NCBI GenBank assembly: GCA_028819675.1
Contig: JAPPKT010000296.1
Span: 1-13,812 of the forward strand
Direction of reading: 5' to 3'
From: Caldilineaceae bacterium
Lineage (GTDB): Bacteria > Chloroflexota > Anaerolineae > Caldilineales > Caldilineaceae
DNA length: 13,812 bases
Shown here piece after piece: positions 1 through 6,997 of this stretch. Positions within the stretch are counted from its first letter, which is position 1. Each line of letters opens with the position of its first letter. The notes under the pieces were generated by a model. That model searched no databases. It worked only from the letters and a program-made list of their open reading frames with translations, and was not told the DNA's origin. The translations under genes and the position numbers were made by a program.

Positions 1-2
1 CT

Positions 3-122
3 CAATGCAGAGCTTCCTCCTGGTCCGACTTCATAAGCCGGACGACCTTTACGCTGGAGAACAACGTTGCCGAAATAGAGGCAGGAGCGATGCTGCGAGT
101 GTCGTTCGCGATTGAGAGGTAG
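3..122 (+). CDS. 3' end of an unidentified protein gene (truncated by window edge)
   Basis: An open frame enters from the left edge in frame 3 and ends at TAG (120-122), giving 39 visible residues. The tail reads like a genuine beta-rich C-terminus: it alternates hydrophobic and charged residues (FTLENNVAEIEAG, then MLRVSFAIER). The other two forward frames here are less convincing: one stops at once and the other reads as Arg-rich low-complexity sequence. Two stem-loops follow the stop, as expected at the end of a transcription unit. The family cannot be recognised from so little sequence, and no function is proposed. The call rests on protein-like composition, the window edge and the downstream hairpins only. 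Confidence 0.4.
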   Translation, partial: QCRASSWSDFISRTTFTLENNVAEIEAGAMLRVSFAIER

Positions 123-136
123 ATCCGGCGGTTGAG

Positions 137-206
137 CTTGCAGGGTTTACGTCATCGGGAACTGCAAGATTGTGGTCTGGACAGCTCCGACAGGCAAGCT
201 GTCCGG
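137..206. terminator. Two consecutive stem-loops after the truncated gene
   Basis: Two perfect inverted repeats follow the stop codon at 122. The first pairs CTTGCAG (137-143) with CTGCAAG (162-168) across an 18-base loop. The second pairs GGACAGCT (179-186) with AGCTGTCC (197-204) across a 10-base loop, and 177-178/205-206 extend it by one G-C and one G-U pair. No T-tract follows, so this is not a classical intrinsic terminator. The position just after a stop codon suggests transcript ending or 3'-end protection. Confidence 0.4.
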
Positions 207-550
207 CAGCAGAGTGCGCAGCCTTCTTCTCGCCGCTCTGCCCATGCACCCGGAGCAGACAGTTCACCATCTCGCGGCTGGTGCGTCGACGGCCGTTTTG
301 CGGGCTCCGGCCGTCGGGCAACGCATGGAGCGCAACAGACGCACCTTGCCCCCGCCGGCGCAGCGACCGGATGCGGGCCCTGATTGGCGACGCGTAGGGA
401 CCAAACAGTCTTCAGTCTATCGCTCACAGGGAAATTGACATAATACCTCCATAAGAATTGGCCAAAGTTACACAAAAATTGCATTTCAAGATTGTATAAT
501 TCAAGGGCAACCTCCGCCATTCTGCCGATGGCGCATAGGGATCAACGGCC
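207..550. other. Gene-free stretch with an AT-rich centre
   Basis: No convincing coding frame was found here; the open frames on both strands read as Arg/Ser/Ala-rich low-complexity sequence. The GC-rich first half gives way to a clearly AT-rich block (about 430-505) that contains a TTGACA hexamer (435-440) and a TATAAT hexamer (495-500). A short hairpin CGCCAT/ATGGCG lies around 516-534. The AT-rich block is the most plausible promoter zone for the gene at 749, which would imply a leader of about 240 bases. Confidence 0.4.
495..500 (+). promoter_or_regulatory. Candidate -10 box (TATAAT)
   Basis: A consensus -10 hexamer sits in the only AT-rich block upstream of the gene at 749. No good -35 hexamer lies 16-18 bases upstream: TTGACA at 435-440 is too far, and the bases at 471-478 are A-rich. 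It is offered as a candidate only. If it is used, transcription would start near 507 and the mRNA would carry a long leader. Confidence 0.25.
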
Positions 551-724
551 GGAGAACTCTGTTTTCAGAGTCTGTGCAAAGGTTTGAGCGGAGGAGAACG
601 CTGCTGAAGCCACACAGCTACGGCCGCCGGATCGACCCGGGCTGGCAGGCGTCTGTCCGGCGCTCTTTCAGTGCTTCGAGCGCTTCCCGGTTTGGGAGGC
701 CCCTAGTGTCTGGAGTGGGGCCTC
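551..724 (+). promoter_or_regulatory. Structured 5' leader of the six-repeat gene
   Basis: The sequence between the candidate promoter and the gene at 749 holds several hairpins in a row. ACTCTG-TTTT-CAGAGT (556-571) is perfect. A hairpin around AGTGC...GCGCT lies near 670-685. GAGGCCCC (696-703) pairs with GGGGCCTC (717-724) across 13 bases and is followed by TTTC. The last stem ends only about 10 bases before the Shine-Dalgarno region (about 735-744), so it could act as an attenuator or translation control element. The sequence was compared from memory with glycine, c-di-GMP, cobalamin, SAM, TPP and T-box consensus boxes and none fits. Whether it is a ligand-sensing RNA is open. Confidence 0.35.
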
Positions 725-748
725 TTTCATCTTCCAGGAGAAGGAACA

Positions 749-3700
749 ATGAAGATCAAGAACCTTGCCGGCTTTCTGCTTGTTGTTATCTTGCTGGCCA
801 CAGGGACGACTCCTGTCATTGCGCAAGAGGTCAGCCAATGCGAATCGGTGGAGCCGATCAGGCCGGGCGATTCGGTAACCGATGCCGTCTCGGACGTACC
901 GGCCGCGCATGTCGACTTGACCGCAGTCGAAACCTCCCTGTCCGGCGAGGCCTTGACCGTCGTCTTCCATCTCAGAGACCTGCCGGATACCTTGCGCTTC
1001 AATCGCACGGAGCATGGCAAGGGCTCCAAGGAGTATGAATGGGAGGTCGCCATCGACGTCGACAACGACCGCGGCACCGGCCCCGGCGGGTACGATACCC
1101 TGCTGACCGCCTACCATATCGCGTTCATGTCACACGAAGGGACTGACGCCGACGTGACCGCGCCCATCGGGGAGATGCTGGAGGCCGCCGTATGGACAGC
1201 GCATTCCGGCGGCTCCACCAGCGGCCTCGCGGACGCCGACCTGGCGGTTTCCGCCGCAGAAGACACGATAACGATCACCGGCCACATTCCCGGCATCACA
1301 TCCGCATCGCGACTGACTTTTTCAGCTTATGATGTCGAGTTCGCCGGCGAGGCCGATCAGATCGACTGCCATCCCTCATACAGAGAAAGTATGGGCCCCT
1401 GGGGGTGCGACGCCGGCGAGGCCCTGACAGCGCCGGGGCAGTCCGCAACGGACGAGAGCGAGGGCGTTACCGAGCCGCATATCGATATAACCGGGGTGGA
1501 CACCTCCTTGGCGGGCGAAACTCTGACAGCTGTTTTCCATCTCAGAGACGTGCCGGAGATGCTGACGTTCAACCGGACAGGCGCATCCGAAGGCTATCTG
1601 GAGTATGCATGGGTGGTGGTCGTCGACGTGGACAACGACCGGGAGACTGGCTCCGGCGGCTTTGAGTACCAGATGCTGGCAAGCTACTCTGTGCCCCCGT
1701 CCGAAGCAGAGAGTAACGTCAAGGCGCCCATAGCGAACGAGGTGGAGGTCAGCGTCTGGAGCCTGGAGCCGGGGAGCGCCGTGCCGGCTGCAGACGCCGC
1801 TCTTGAGGTATCTCCGGAGGAGGACACGCTAACGCTCTCCGGCCGCATTCCCGGCATTACGACGGCGTCGCGGCTTGCATTCAGGACGTACGACTTTGCG
1901 GGCGGCTTAGATGAAATCGGCTGCTTTACCTCGCAGAGTCAGAGTCAGATCAGCTACCCCGGTGAATGTGATACCGATGAGGCAGTTGCGCCCGGTCAGA
2001 CCCTGGTCGATGAAACCGCGGACGTGCAGGCCGCGCATATCGACATCACCGAAGTTGAAACCTCCCTGTCCGGTGAGACCTTGACCGTCGTTTTCCATCT
2101 CAGGGATATTCCGGAGACGCTGACCTTCAATCGTACCGGCATATCGGAAAGATATGGGGAGTACAGTTGGAATGTGTCGATCGACGTGGACGGCGACCGG
2201 GAGACCGGCTACGGCGGCATCGAATACGAGCTGTCGGCCAGCCACTTTGTGCGCTCATCCGAAAAAGGGCGTAACGAGAAGGCGTCCATCGAGAGCGGAG
2301 TGGAGGCCGGTGTCTTGAAAGCCCGGGGGGATGGTTTCATGTCCATGGGTGCCGCAACCCTCGAGGTATCTCCGCAAGAGAACACGCTAACGCTCTCCGG
2401 GACCATCCCCGGGATCACGGCGGAATCACAGCTTACATTCAGTGCCTACGACTATTTTAGCGGTTTCGACAGGATCGGATGTCCTGCCGGGCCGGTCCTG
2501 GGCGCGCCCGCCAGCCAGGACGTACCCGCCAGCCGGGACGCGGCCCCGAGCCTGTGTACGGATGACGAGCCGGCAGTGACGCCCGGGCAGACCGCAACCG
2601 ATGACCTCTCCGACGTATCGGCCGCCTACCTGGACATCGCCAAAGTCAGCGCCACCCTTTCAGGCGAAATGCTGACCGTCATGCTCCGCTTCCGGGATAT
2701 TCCGGAGACGCTCACCTTCAACAGAACGGGCACGCGGGCAAACTCGATGGAGTACATGTGGGAAGTGTCGGTCGACGCCGACGGCGACCCGGAGACCGGC
2801 GACAACGGCTTCGAGTACCTGCTCTCCGCCCATCACATCGTGCGGCCTGACCAGGAGGGGGACAATACCGAGGCGCCCATAGAGGAAGTTGTCAAAGCCA
2901 GTGTCTGGGAAAAGCGGCCGGGGGGAGGCATCAGCTCTTTCAGGAGCGCCAGCCTCGACGTATCCGCAGAGACGGACACGATGATTCTCCGCGGCCGGAT
3001 TCCGGGAATCACGCCGGCGTCGCGCCTCTCGTTCCGGACGCACGGGTATCGCGGCGAGACCGATGAGCTCGGCTGCCAGGCGCTGCCAGTCACTGCCGCG
3101 CCCTCCGGCCGCACCGCATCCACTGATCAATCCCGCGAGCCGGCCGGGCACGTCGACATCCGCGGCGTCACGACAACCGTCGACGGAGAGACCCTGACCG
3201 TCACGCTTCTGCTCAGAGATCTTCCCGAGACCCTGACCTTCGACAGGACCGGCGTGCCCGCGCACGCGCTCGAGTACGCTTGGGAAGTGTCGGTCGACGC
3301 GGACAGCGACGCGCAGACGGGCGCCGGCGGCTTCGACTACATGCTGTCCGCCGGCTACGTCGTCCATCCCCTCGTCAAGGACGCCAACACCGCGGCCAAG
3401 ATAACGGATCCGGGCTACGTCACCGCCGGCATCCTGGGGCTGGACGCGGCGGGGAACAGAGTTGTGGCCGGGGCCGCCGTCGAGGTCTCTGCCGCCGGCA
3501 ACACCATAACGCTCTCCGGCGACATCCCCGGGATCACCGCGGCGTCGCCGCTCAGGGTCAGGGCCTATGACTACTTTGGCGGTTGGGTCGAAATGGCCGG
3601 CTCAGGCACCGACAGGTGCCGGTTTGACAGCGCCGCAATCACGCCGGGCCAGCGCGTCGTCGCTGCCGTCTCGGAAGCGCTGCCTGCATACATGGACATT

Positions 3701-4180
3701 ACCCAGGTCAGCACGGCCCTGACCGACGGCGGCAAGCTCACCGTCGTATTCCATCTCCGGGACATTCCGGAGACGCTGGAATTCAACCGGAAGAATATTT
3801 CGAAAAATACGTTGGAGTACCGTTGGGAGGTGTTAGTGGACGTGGTCGACGACCGGGAGACGGGGAAGCAGGGGGCTGACTACACGCTGTCCGCCAGTCA
3901 TTTCGTGTTCTCTCCGTCCAGCGGTGATGGCGGTGTTCACCGACCCATCGAAGACGCCGTGCAGGCCGACACCTGGAAGATGAACCCGGACGGCCTTGGC
4001 GCCGCCCAACTGAGCAGGGCCGCCATCGAAGTATCGCCCGCAGAGAACACGATCACGCTCATCGGAGAGATTCCCGGCATTACCGCAGCGTCGCGGCTTG
4101 AGTTTGAGGCCTATGATTTTCTGCACGGCTCGGAGCAGGTGGCTTGCCAGGTTTTATCCATAGTGGGTGACAGTGAGTAG
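749..4180 (+). CDS. Exported protein with six copies of a ~185-residue domain
   Basis: A 1143-residue protein starting at an ATG behind a strong AGGAGAAGGA site. Residues 1-25 form a signal peptide (two Lys, hydrophobic core, then V-I-A before Gln26), so the protein is exported. Six tandem domains start near residues 39, 229, 415, 612, 790 and 966. Each reads roughly: P-G-Q, then H-x-D-I, then (V/A)-F-H-L-R-D-x-P-E-T-L-x-F-N-R-T, then E-Y-x-W, then D-x-D-x-D-x-x-T-G-x-G-G, then (L/I)-E-V-S, then G-x-I-P-G-I-T-x-x-S-x-L-x-F-x-x-Y-D, then a closing Cys. The Asp-rich loop resembles calcium-binding loops of extracellular proteins; this is an inference. The only ten cysteines flank the domains in pairs, and repeat 5 has neither. 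No membrane anchor, enzyme motif or sorting signal was seen. The gene is followed 106 bases later by a lipoprotein with one such domain. I do not recognise the family; a surface, adhesive or ligand-binding role is a guess. Confidence 0.9.
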   Translation: MKIKNLAGFLLVVILLATGTTPVIAQEVSQCESVEPIRPGDSVTDAVSDVPAAHVDLTAVETSLSGEALTVVFHLRDLPDTLRFNRTEHGKGSKEYEWEVAIDVDNDRGTGPGGYDTLLTAYHIAFMSHEGTDADVTAPIGEMLEAAVWTAHSGGSTSGLADADLAVSAAEDTITITGHIPGITSASRLTFSAYDVEFAGEADQIDCHPSYRESMGPWGCDAGEALTAPGQSATDESEGVTEPHIDITGVDTSLAGETLTAVFHLRDVPEMLTFNRTGASEGYLEYAWVVVVDVDNDRETGSGGFEYQMLASYSVPPSEAESNVKAPIANEVEVSVWSLEPGSAVPAADAALEVSPEEDTLTLSGRIPGITTASRLAFRTYDFAGGLDEIGCFTSQSQSQISYPGECDTDEAVAPGQTLVDETADVQAAHIDITEVETSLSGETLTVVFHLRDIPETLTFNRTGISERYGEYSWNVSIDVDGDRETGYGGIEYELSASHFVRSSEKGRNEKASIESGVEAGVLKARGDGFMSMGAATLEVSPQENTLTLSGTIPGITAESQLTFSAYDYFSGFDRIGCPAGPVLGAPASQDVPASRDAAPSLCTDDEPAVTPGQTATDDLSDVSAAYLDIAKVSATLSGEMLTVMLRFRDIPETLTFNRTGTRANSMEYMWEVSVDADGDPETGDNGFEYLLSAHHIVRPDQEGDNTEAPIEEVVKASVWEKRPGGGISSFRSASLDVSAETDTMILRGRIPGITPASRLSFRTHGYRGETDELGCQALPVTAAPSGRTASTDQSREPAGHVDIRGVTTTVDGETLTVTLLLRDLPETLTFDRTGVPAHALEYAWEVSVDADSDAQTGAGGFDYMLSAGYVVHPLVKDANTAAKITDPGYVTAGILGLDAAGNRVVAGAAVEVSAAGNTITLSGDIPGITAASPLRVRAYDYFGGWVEMAGSGTDRCRFDSAAITPGQRVVAAVSEALPAYMDITQVSTALTDGGKLTVVFHLRDIPETLEFNRKNISKNTLEYRWEVLVDVVDDRETGKQGADYTLSASHFVFSPSSGDGGVHRPIEDAVQADTWKMNPDGLGAAQLSRAAIEVSPAENTITLIGEIPGITAASRLEFEAYDFLHGSEQVACQVLSIVGDSE
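863..4150 (+). repeat. Six tandem domain repeats within the exported protein
   Basis: Diverged in-gene repeats of about 530-590 bases start near 863, 1433, 1991, 2582, 3121 and 3644. Similarity is visible at DNA level as well: the stretch encoding F-H-L-R-D recurs as ttCCATCTCaGgGA-like sequence in repeats 1, 2, 3 and 6. Repeats 4 and 5 are more diverged there (L-R-F-R-D and L-L-L-R-D). The linker between repeats 3 and 4 contains a short internal duplication (A-S-Q-D-V-P then A-S-R-D-A-A). The repeats are old enough to differ throughout but keep the same core, which points to selection on a folded domain. Confidence 0.85.
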
Positions 4181-4286
4181 CCATGCGGTGCATAGTTACC
4201 GTAGTTTTACCTTGCTTGATCTCGAAGGCCCCTCTACTTGGAACGGAGGGCGGCCGCGATTGTCTGGGCCCAAAGGAGACCGGACC

Positions 4287-4958
4287 ATGTTCAGAAAACT
4301 CTTGATTGTCGGACTCGCCCTTCTCACCGCCGCTTGTGTGCCTATACCGGCAGAGCCGCCAACAACATCAGAGCCACAAAAAACGACGGAGCAGCTCGCT
4401 AAATGCCCTGGCGGTTATCTTGACATGCTGCCCGGCCAGAGCGCCAGTGACCCCGTTCTAAGCTCTTTGCCAGCCTACATCGATATTGTCGGCGTGGATT
4501 CCAGCCTGGATGGAGAAACGTTGACGGCTGTCTTCCATCTCAGGAGTATTCCTGAAGAGATTGCGGTCAACAGAGAAGGTGTCGAAAACATGCACATGGA
4601 ATATATGTGGACTGCTTCGATCAACCTTGATGGCGATGCCAACGAGACATTCGATCAGACTGATTACACGCTTGATGCCTCATACGGCGCAAGGAGGGCA
4701 TCGGCAGACACGCCGGCCACAGTCCGCCCATTCAGAACCGCGCTTCGAGTCGGAGTCTATAAACATAGGCACTATCCTGAAAAGAATGAAACCCACCTGC
4801 TGGAGATGCCTGCCGGCGCCCACCTGGACGTCTCTCACGAGGAGAACACGCTTACGCTTATCGGCCGGGTTCCAGGCATCACTGACGAATCGACCATCGC
4901 GTTCTCGACCTTCGATATCCTGCTCGGACAAGATGGCGTCTCATGCGAACCAAGTTGA
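4287..4958 (+). CDS. Lipoprotein with one copy of the same domain
   Basis: A 223-residue protein. The ATG at 4287 follows an AAAGGAGAC site and opens a lipoprotein signal peptide (MFRKLLIVGLALLTAAC) with lipobox L-T-A-A-C, so Cys17 should be lipidated. An upstream GTG at 4167 is in frame but adds 40 residues that would bury the signal, so it was rejected. After a Pro/Thr-rich tether comes one copy of the neighbour's domain: L-P-G-Q, Y-I-D-I-V, V-F-H-L-R-S-I-P-E, M-E-Y-M-W, an Asp loop in altered form (N-L-D-G-D-A-N), H-L-D-V-S, G-R-V-P-G-I-T-D-E-S. It also has the same flanking cysteine pair (K-C-P-G-G before the domain, V-S-C-E-P-S at the end). It is probably a duplicate of one domain of the upstream gene, anchored in the membrane and co-expressed with it. 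A weak hairpin lies at 4227-4255 in its leader. The function is unknown. Confidence 0.85.
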   Translation: MFRKLLIVGLALLTAACVPIPAEPPTTSEPQKTTEQLAKCPGGYLDMLPGQSASDPVLSSLPAYIDIVGVDSSLDGETLTAVFHLRSIPEEIAVNREGVENMHMEYMWTASINLDGDANETFDQTDYTLDASYGARRASADTPATVRPFRTALRVGVYKHRHYPEKNETHLLEMPAGAHLDVSHEENTLTLIGRVPGITDESTIAFSTFDILLGQDGVSCEPS

Positions 4959-5064
4959 TGTCAGACATTGCGCTAGCCTTTCTTGCGATACGGAGTACCA
5001 GACCTCATCCAAACTGGCATGGAGACCTGTTTGAGTTCAAGAAAGTTCTGGTTGCAGATTTGAG

Positions 5065-5262
5065 GTGTCGGAAGATACGGAGGCGGCGGTGCCGGTCTGG
5101 GATGACATCGCGCGGTGGGACGACGGCTCTGGGCGTCTCACGGTGCAGCGCACGAAAGCCAGGTACCACCCCGCGCGCGGTCCATCTGACGCCGGTTGCG
5201 AGGGCGCACCTCGATGCGAACCGGTCGGATGGTGCGGTCGGGCCGGCTTGGCTGTCAAAATT
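5065..5262 (+). pseudogene. Decayed tyrosine recombinase fragment
   Basis: This stretch matches the catalytic-domain part of the intact recombinase at 8409-9386, around nucleotides 8965-9160. In one frame it reads V-W-D-D-I-A-R-W-D-D-G-S-G-R-L-T-V-Q-R-T-K, corresponding to the intact T-W-D-D-I-T-R-W-D-N-G-S-G-R-L-T-V-R-R-S-K. The match then continues one frame over as T-P-R-A-V-H-L-T-P-V-A-R-A-H-L-D-A. One extra base between about 5158 and 5172 explains the shift. Just upstream, the part corresponding to A-G-L-R-R, which holds the first catalytic Arg, seems to be deleted. The N-terminal domain and the His-x-x-Arg/Tyr end are absent. It is a non-functional remnant of a related, separately diverged recombinase gene, squeezed between the lipoprotein gene and the dNTPase gene. 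Confidence 0.8.
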
Positions 5263-5302
5263 CTTCTCTGATCGGGACGGAAGCTGGCGCGTAGTGCGGT
5301 AG

Positions 5303-6469
5303 TCAGACCACTTCTTCCGGGTCAAACAGGCGGCGGTATTCGGCGATGGCGTAACGGTCGGTCATGCCGGCGATGTGATCGCAGACGACGCGGTGGAGAT
5401 CTCTGCCGGTTTCGGTAATGACTGCCAGCGTTTGCGGTGGCAGGAGCGCCGGCTCGTCGATAAATGACGAAAACAGGGAACGGACGATCAGATCCGCCTT
5501 GGCCTGCATCCGCATCACGCGATGGTGCCTGTACAGGTTATCATACAGAAAACGCTTCAGCTCGCGGTTCTCTTCCCCGACCGCGGCCGAATAGCTGGCC
5601 ATATTGTCCGCCTGCGAGCGCAGACCGGCCAGGTCCTGCACGCCCGCGGCCTCGATGTTTGCCTCGGTCGCCCGGATCACGTCGCTGATCTCGGTGTCAA
5701 CCAGCTTGCGAATGAATCGGTGGAGTTCCAGTGGCTGCGTCAGATCGATCGACGCGGCCGTCTCGCCCAGTGCGTCGAGCACGCGCCGGCTGATTCCGAG
5801 CTCGAGAAACTCTTTCGGGGGCAGCATGCCGGCCCGCAGGCCGTCATCGGCGTCACTCGTGGTGTAGGCGATCTCGTCGGCCAGATTGCTCAGTTGGCAC
5901 TCAAGCGTGCCCCGCTCATCCGGGTTGTAATCCCTGGCATCGGCGACGTCGTGTTCGGTGTCGTGCTTGACAACGCCTTCACGCACCTCATAGGTCAGGT
6001 TGAAGCCCGGAAAATCGGGATAGCGCCTCTCCAGTTTGGTGATGATGCGATAGGTCTGTTTCTGGTGGTCGTAGCCGCCGTGATCCCGCATCAGCTCGTC
6101 CAGGGTCCATTCGCCCCGGTGACCGAAGGGAGAATGGCCCAGGTCGTGAGAGAGGCAGATCGCCTCGGTCAGGTCTTCGTTGCAGGAGAGGGCGCGGGCC
6201 AGCGTGCGCCCGAGCTGCGCCACTTCGATCGTGTGGGTGAGCCGGTTGCGGTAGTTATCGCCTTCGTTGTAGACGAAGACCTGCGTCTTGTACTGGAGGC
6301 GGCGAAAGGCGGTCGTGTGGACGATTCGGTCGCGGTCCCGCTGGTAGATGGTGCGATACGGGTGTTCGACGGCCGGATAGGCCCGGCCGCGGCTGTCGCC
6401 GCTGCGCATCGCATATGCGGCCAGGTCCCGACTTTCCCGCTGCTCCAATGTCTCTCGCGTTACGGACAT
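5303..6469 (-). CDS. dgt: dGTPase-like HD-domain dNTP triphosphohydrolase
   Basis: A 388-residue cytoplasmic enzyme expected to cleave dNTPs to the deoxynucleoside and triphosphate, which controls the dNTP pool. The HD-superfamily metal site is complete: H79 in R-L-T-H-T, H108-D109 in L-S-H-D-L-G-H-S-P-F-G-H, and D198 in A-D-E-I-A-Y. Other family marks are R-T-x-F-x-R-R-L-type sequence (A-F-R-R-L-Q-Y-K-T-Q-V-F), N-R-L-T-H-T-I-E-V-A-Q and E-G-V-V-K-H-D. The usual N-x-D-x-D-D-G-L region reads T-T-S-D-A-D-D-G-L-R-A-G, close to normal. The ATG at 6467-6469 follows a GGAGGAAGGA site. The length fits the dGTPase-like (type 2) branch. It is transcribed alone on this strand, and its stop lies close to the recombinase remnant. 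The enzyme class is sure; the substrate preference cannot be read from sequence. Confidence 0.95.
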   Translation of the reverse strand: MSVTRETLEQRESRDLAAYAMRSGDSRGRAYPAVEHPYRTIYQRDRDRIVHTTAFRRLQYKTQVFVYNEGDNYRNRLTHTIEVAQLGRTLARALSCNEDLTEAICLSHDLGHSPFGHRGEWTLDELMRDHGGYDHQKQTYRIITKLERRYPDFPGFNLTYEVREGVVKHDTEHDVADARDYNPDERGTLECQLSNLADEIAYTTSDADDGLRAGMLPPKEFLELGISRRVLDALGETAASIDLTQPLELHRFIRKLVDTEISDVIRATEANIEAAGVQDLAGLRSQADNMASYSAAVGEENRELKRFLYDNLYRHHRVMRMQAKADLIVRSLFSSFIDEPALLPPQTLAVITETGRDLHRVVCDHIAGMTDRYAIAEYRRLFDPEEVV

Positions 6470-6492
6470 TTCCTTCCTCCGTTGAATGGAAA

Positions 6493-6531
6493 GAGGCGGT
6501 TGCAGGGCCGTGGTTCAGCCACAACCGCCTC
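6493..6531 (-). promoter_or_regulatory. Stem-loop in the leader of the dNTPase gene
   Basis: GAGGCGGTTG (6493-6502) and CAACCGCCTC (6522-6531) form a perfect 10-bp stem around a 19-base loop. The loop region can itself form GTGG-TTCAG-CCAC. Read on the dNTPase strand, the stem is followed by TTTCC and then, about 15 bases on, by the ribosome binding site. It could be an attenuator, an operator or an mRNA-stabilising hairpin. No known riboswitch motif was recognised. Confidence 0.4.
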
Positions 6532-6616
6532 CATATATTGAAGTGATCGTCAAGTCACATTGTATCCGTCTTGTACATATGTTCCAAAGCTGGCTGCAGT
6601 TACTGACCACGAACTG

Positions 6617-6709
6617 CAAGGAGTGAGGATTGAGAAGAGAGGAGTGAGAGAACGTCAACACCAGACCTGGCAATGCGGCTGGTTTTACTCTCTTCGCTCT
6701 CTCCTCCAA
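6617..6709. repeat. Purine-rich imperfect palindromic element, copy 1
   Basis: One arm is almost pure A/G (AGGAGTGAGGA at 6619-6629, continuing purine-rich to about 6652). The other arm is pyrimidine-rich (CTCTTCGCTCTCTCCTCC, 6689-6706). Together they form a long imperfect hairpin. A similar element with the same AGGAGTGAGGA start and a TTCGCTCCTC end is at 11745-11820. Both copies are intergenic, which suggests a dispersed short repeat rather than part of a gene. Confidence 0.4.
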
Positions 6710-6711
6710 AA

Positions 6712-6850
6712 TCTATTAATCGCTGCCGATACGCAAAGGCGAGGGGCTGAAAGCGGGGGTCGGTGATGAAGATGCGGCTGCTGGCGTAGTGCACGTGAAT
6801 CCTGACGCCGGCGGTCCAGTCGCCTTCTTCGGAGCAGCCCAGGTCCCTGA
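6712..6850 (-). pseudogene. Possible remnant of an unidentified coding sequence
   Basis: On the minus strand one frame reads about 45 protein-like residues without a stop: D-L-G-C-S-E-E-G-D-W-T-A-G-V, then H-Y-A-S-S-R-I-F-I-T-D-P-R-F-Q-P-L, then A-F-A-Y-R-Q-R-L-I-D-F. A TGA lies just upstream and the frame runs into the purine-rich repeat downstream. There is no good start codon or ribosome binding site. It looks more like coding sequence than the flanking DNA, so it may be the decayed tail of a lost gene. The family is not recognised, and chance is a serious alternative. Confidence 0.2.
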
Positions 6851-6997
6851 AAGTTCACAGGGTAGGACATAGGCTGCGGCCGGCTGCGCGGGCTTGTGGC
6901 GGTATTGCCCCTTCGTGCTCGAGTCGTGGAATGGTATGCTACCCGACTAAGCGACTACGGACTAGGCTGACTTGTCTATGAATCTGGATAGTGCAGG

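Noticed and set aside
132..520. Overlapping open frames on both strands in the first 500 bases
   Set aside because: All are Arg/Ser/Ala/Pro-rich low-complexity translations that overlap each other, with no ribosome binding site.
574..1038. 154-codon + strand frame across the leader and the start of the six-repeat gene
   Set aside because: It overlaps the signal peptide and first repeat in another frame, and its translation is Arg/Ser-rich without any recognisable pattern.
2660..3367. 235-codon minus-strand frame inside the six-repeat gene
   Set aside because: It is antisense to conserved repeat-coding sequence. Its open length follows from codon bias, and no protein family is visible.
4167..4286. 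In-frame upstream GTG extending the lipoprotein by 40 residues and overlapping the previous gene
   Set aside because: The extension would hide the lipoprotein signal peptide, and it lacks a ribosome binding site. The ATG at 4287 has AAAGGAGAC just upstream.
5522..6541. Long open frame on the + strand opposite the dNTPase gene
   Set aside because: It is the complement of a clear enzyme gene in GC-rich DNA. The text has no family marks and there is no ribosome binding site.
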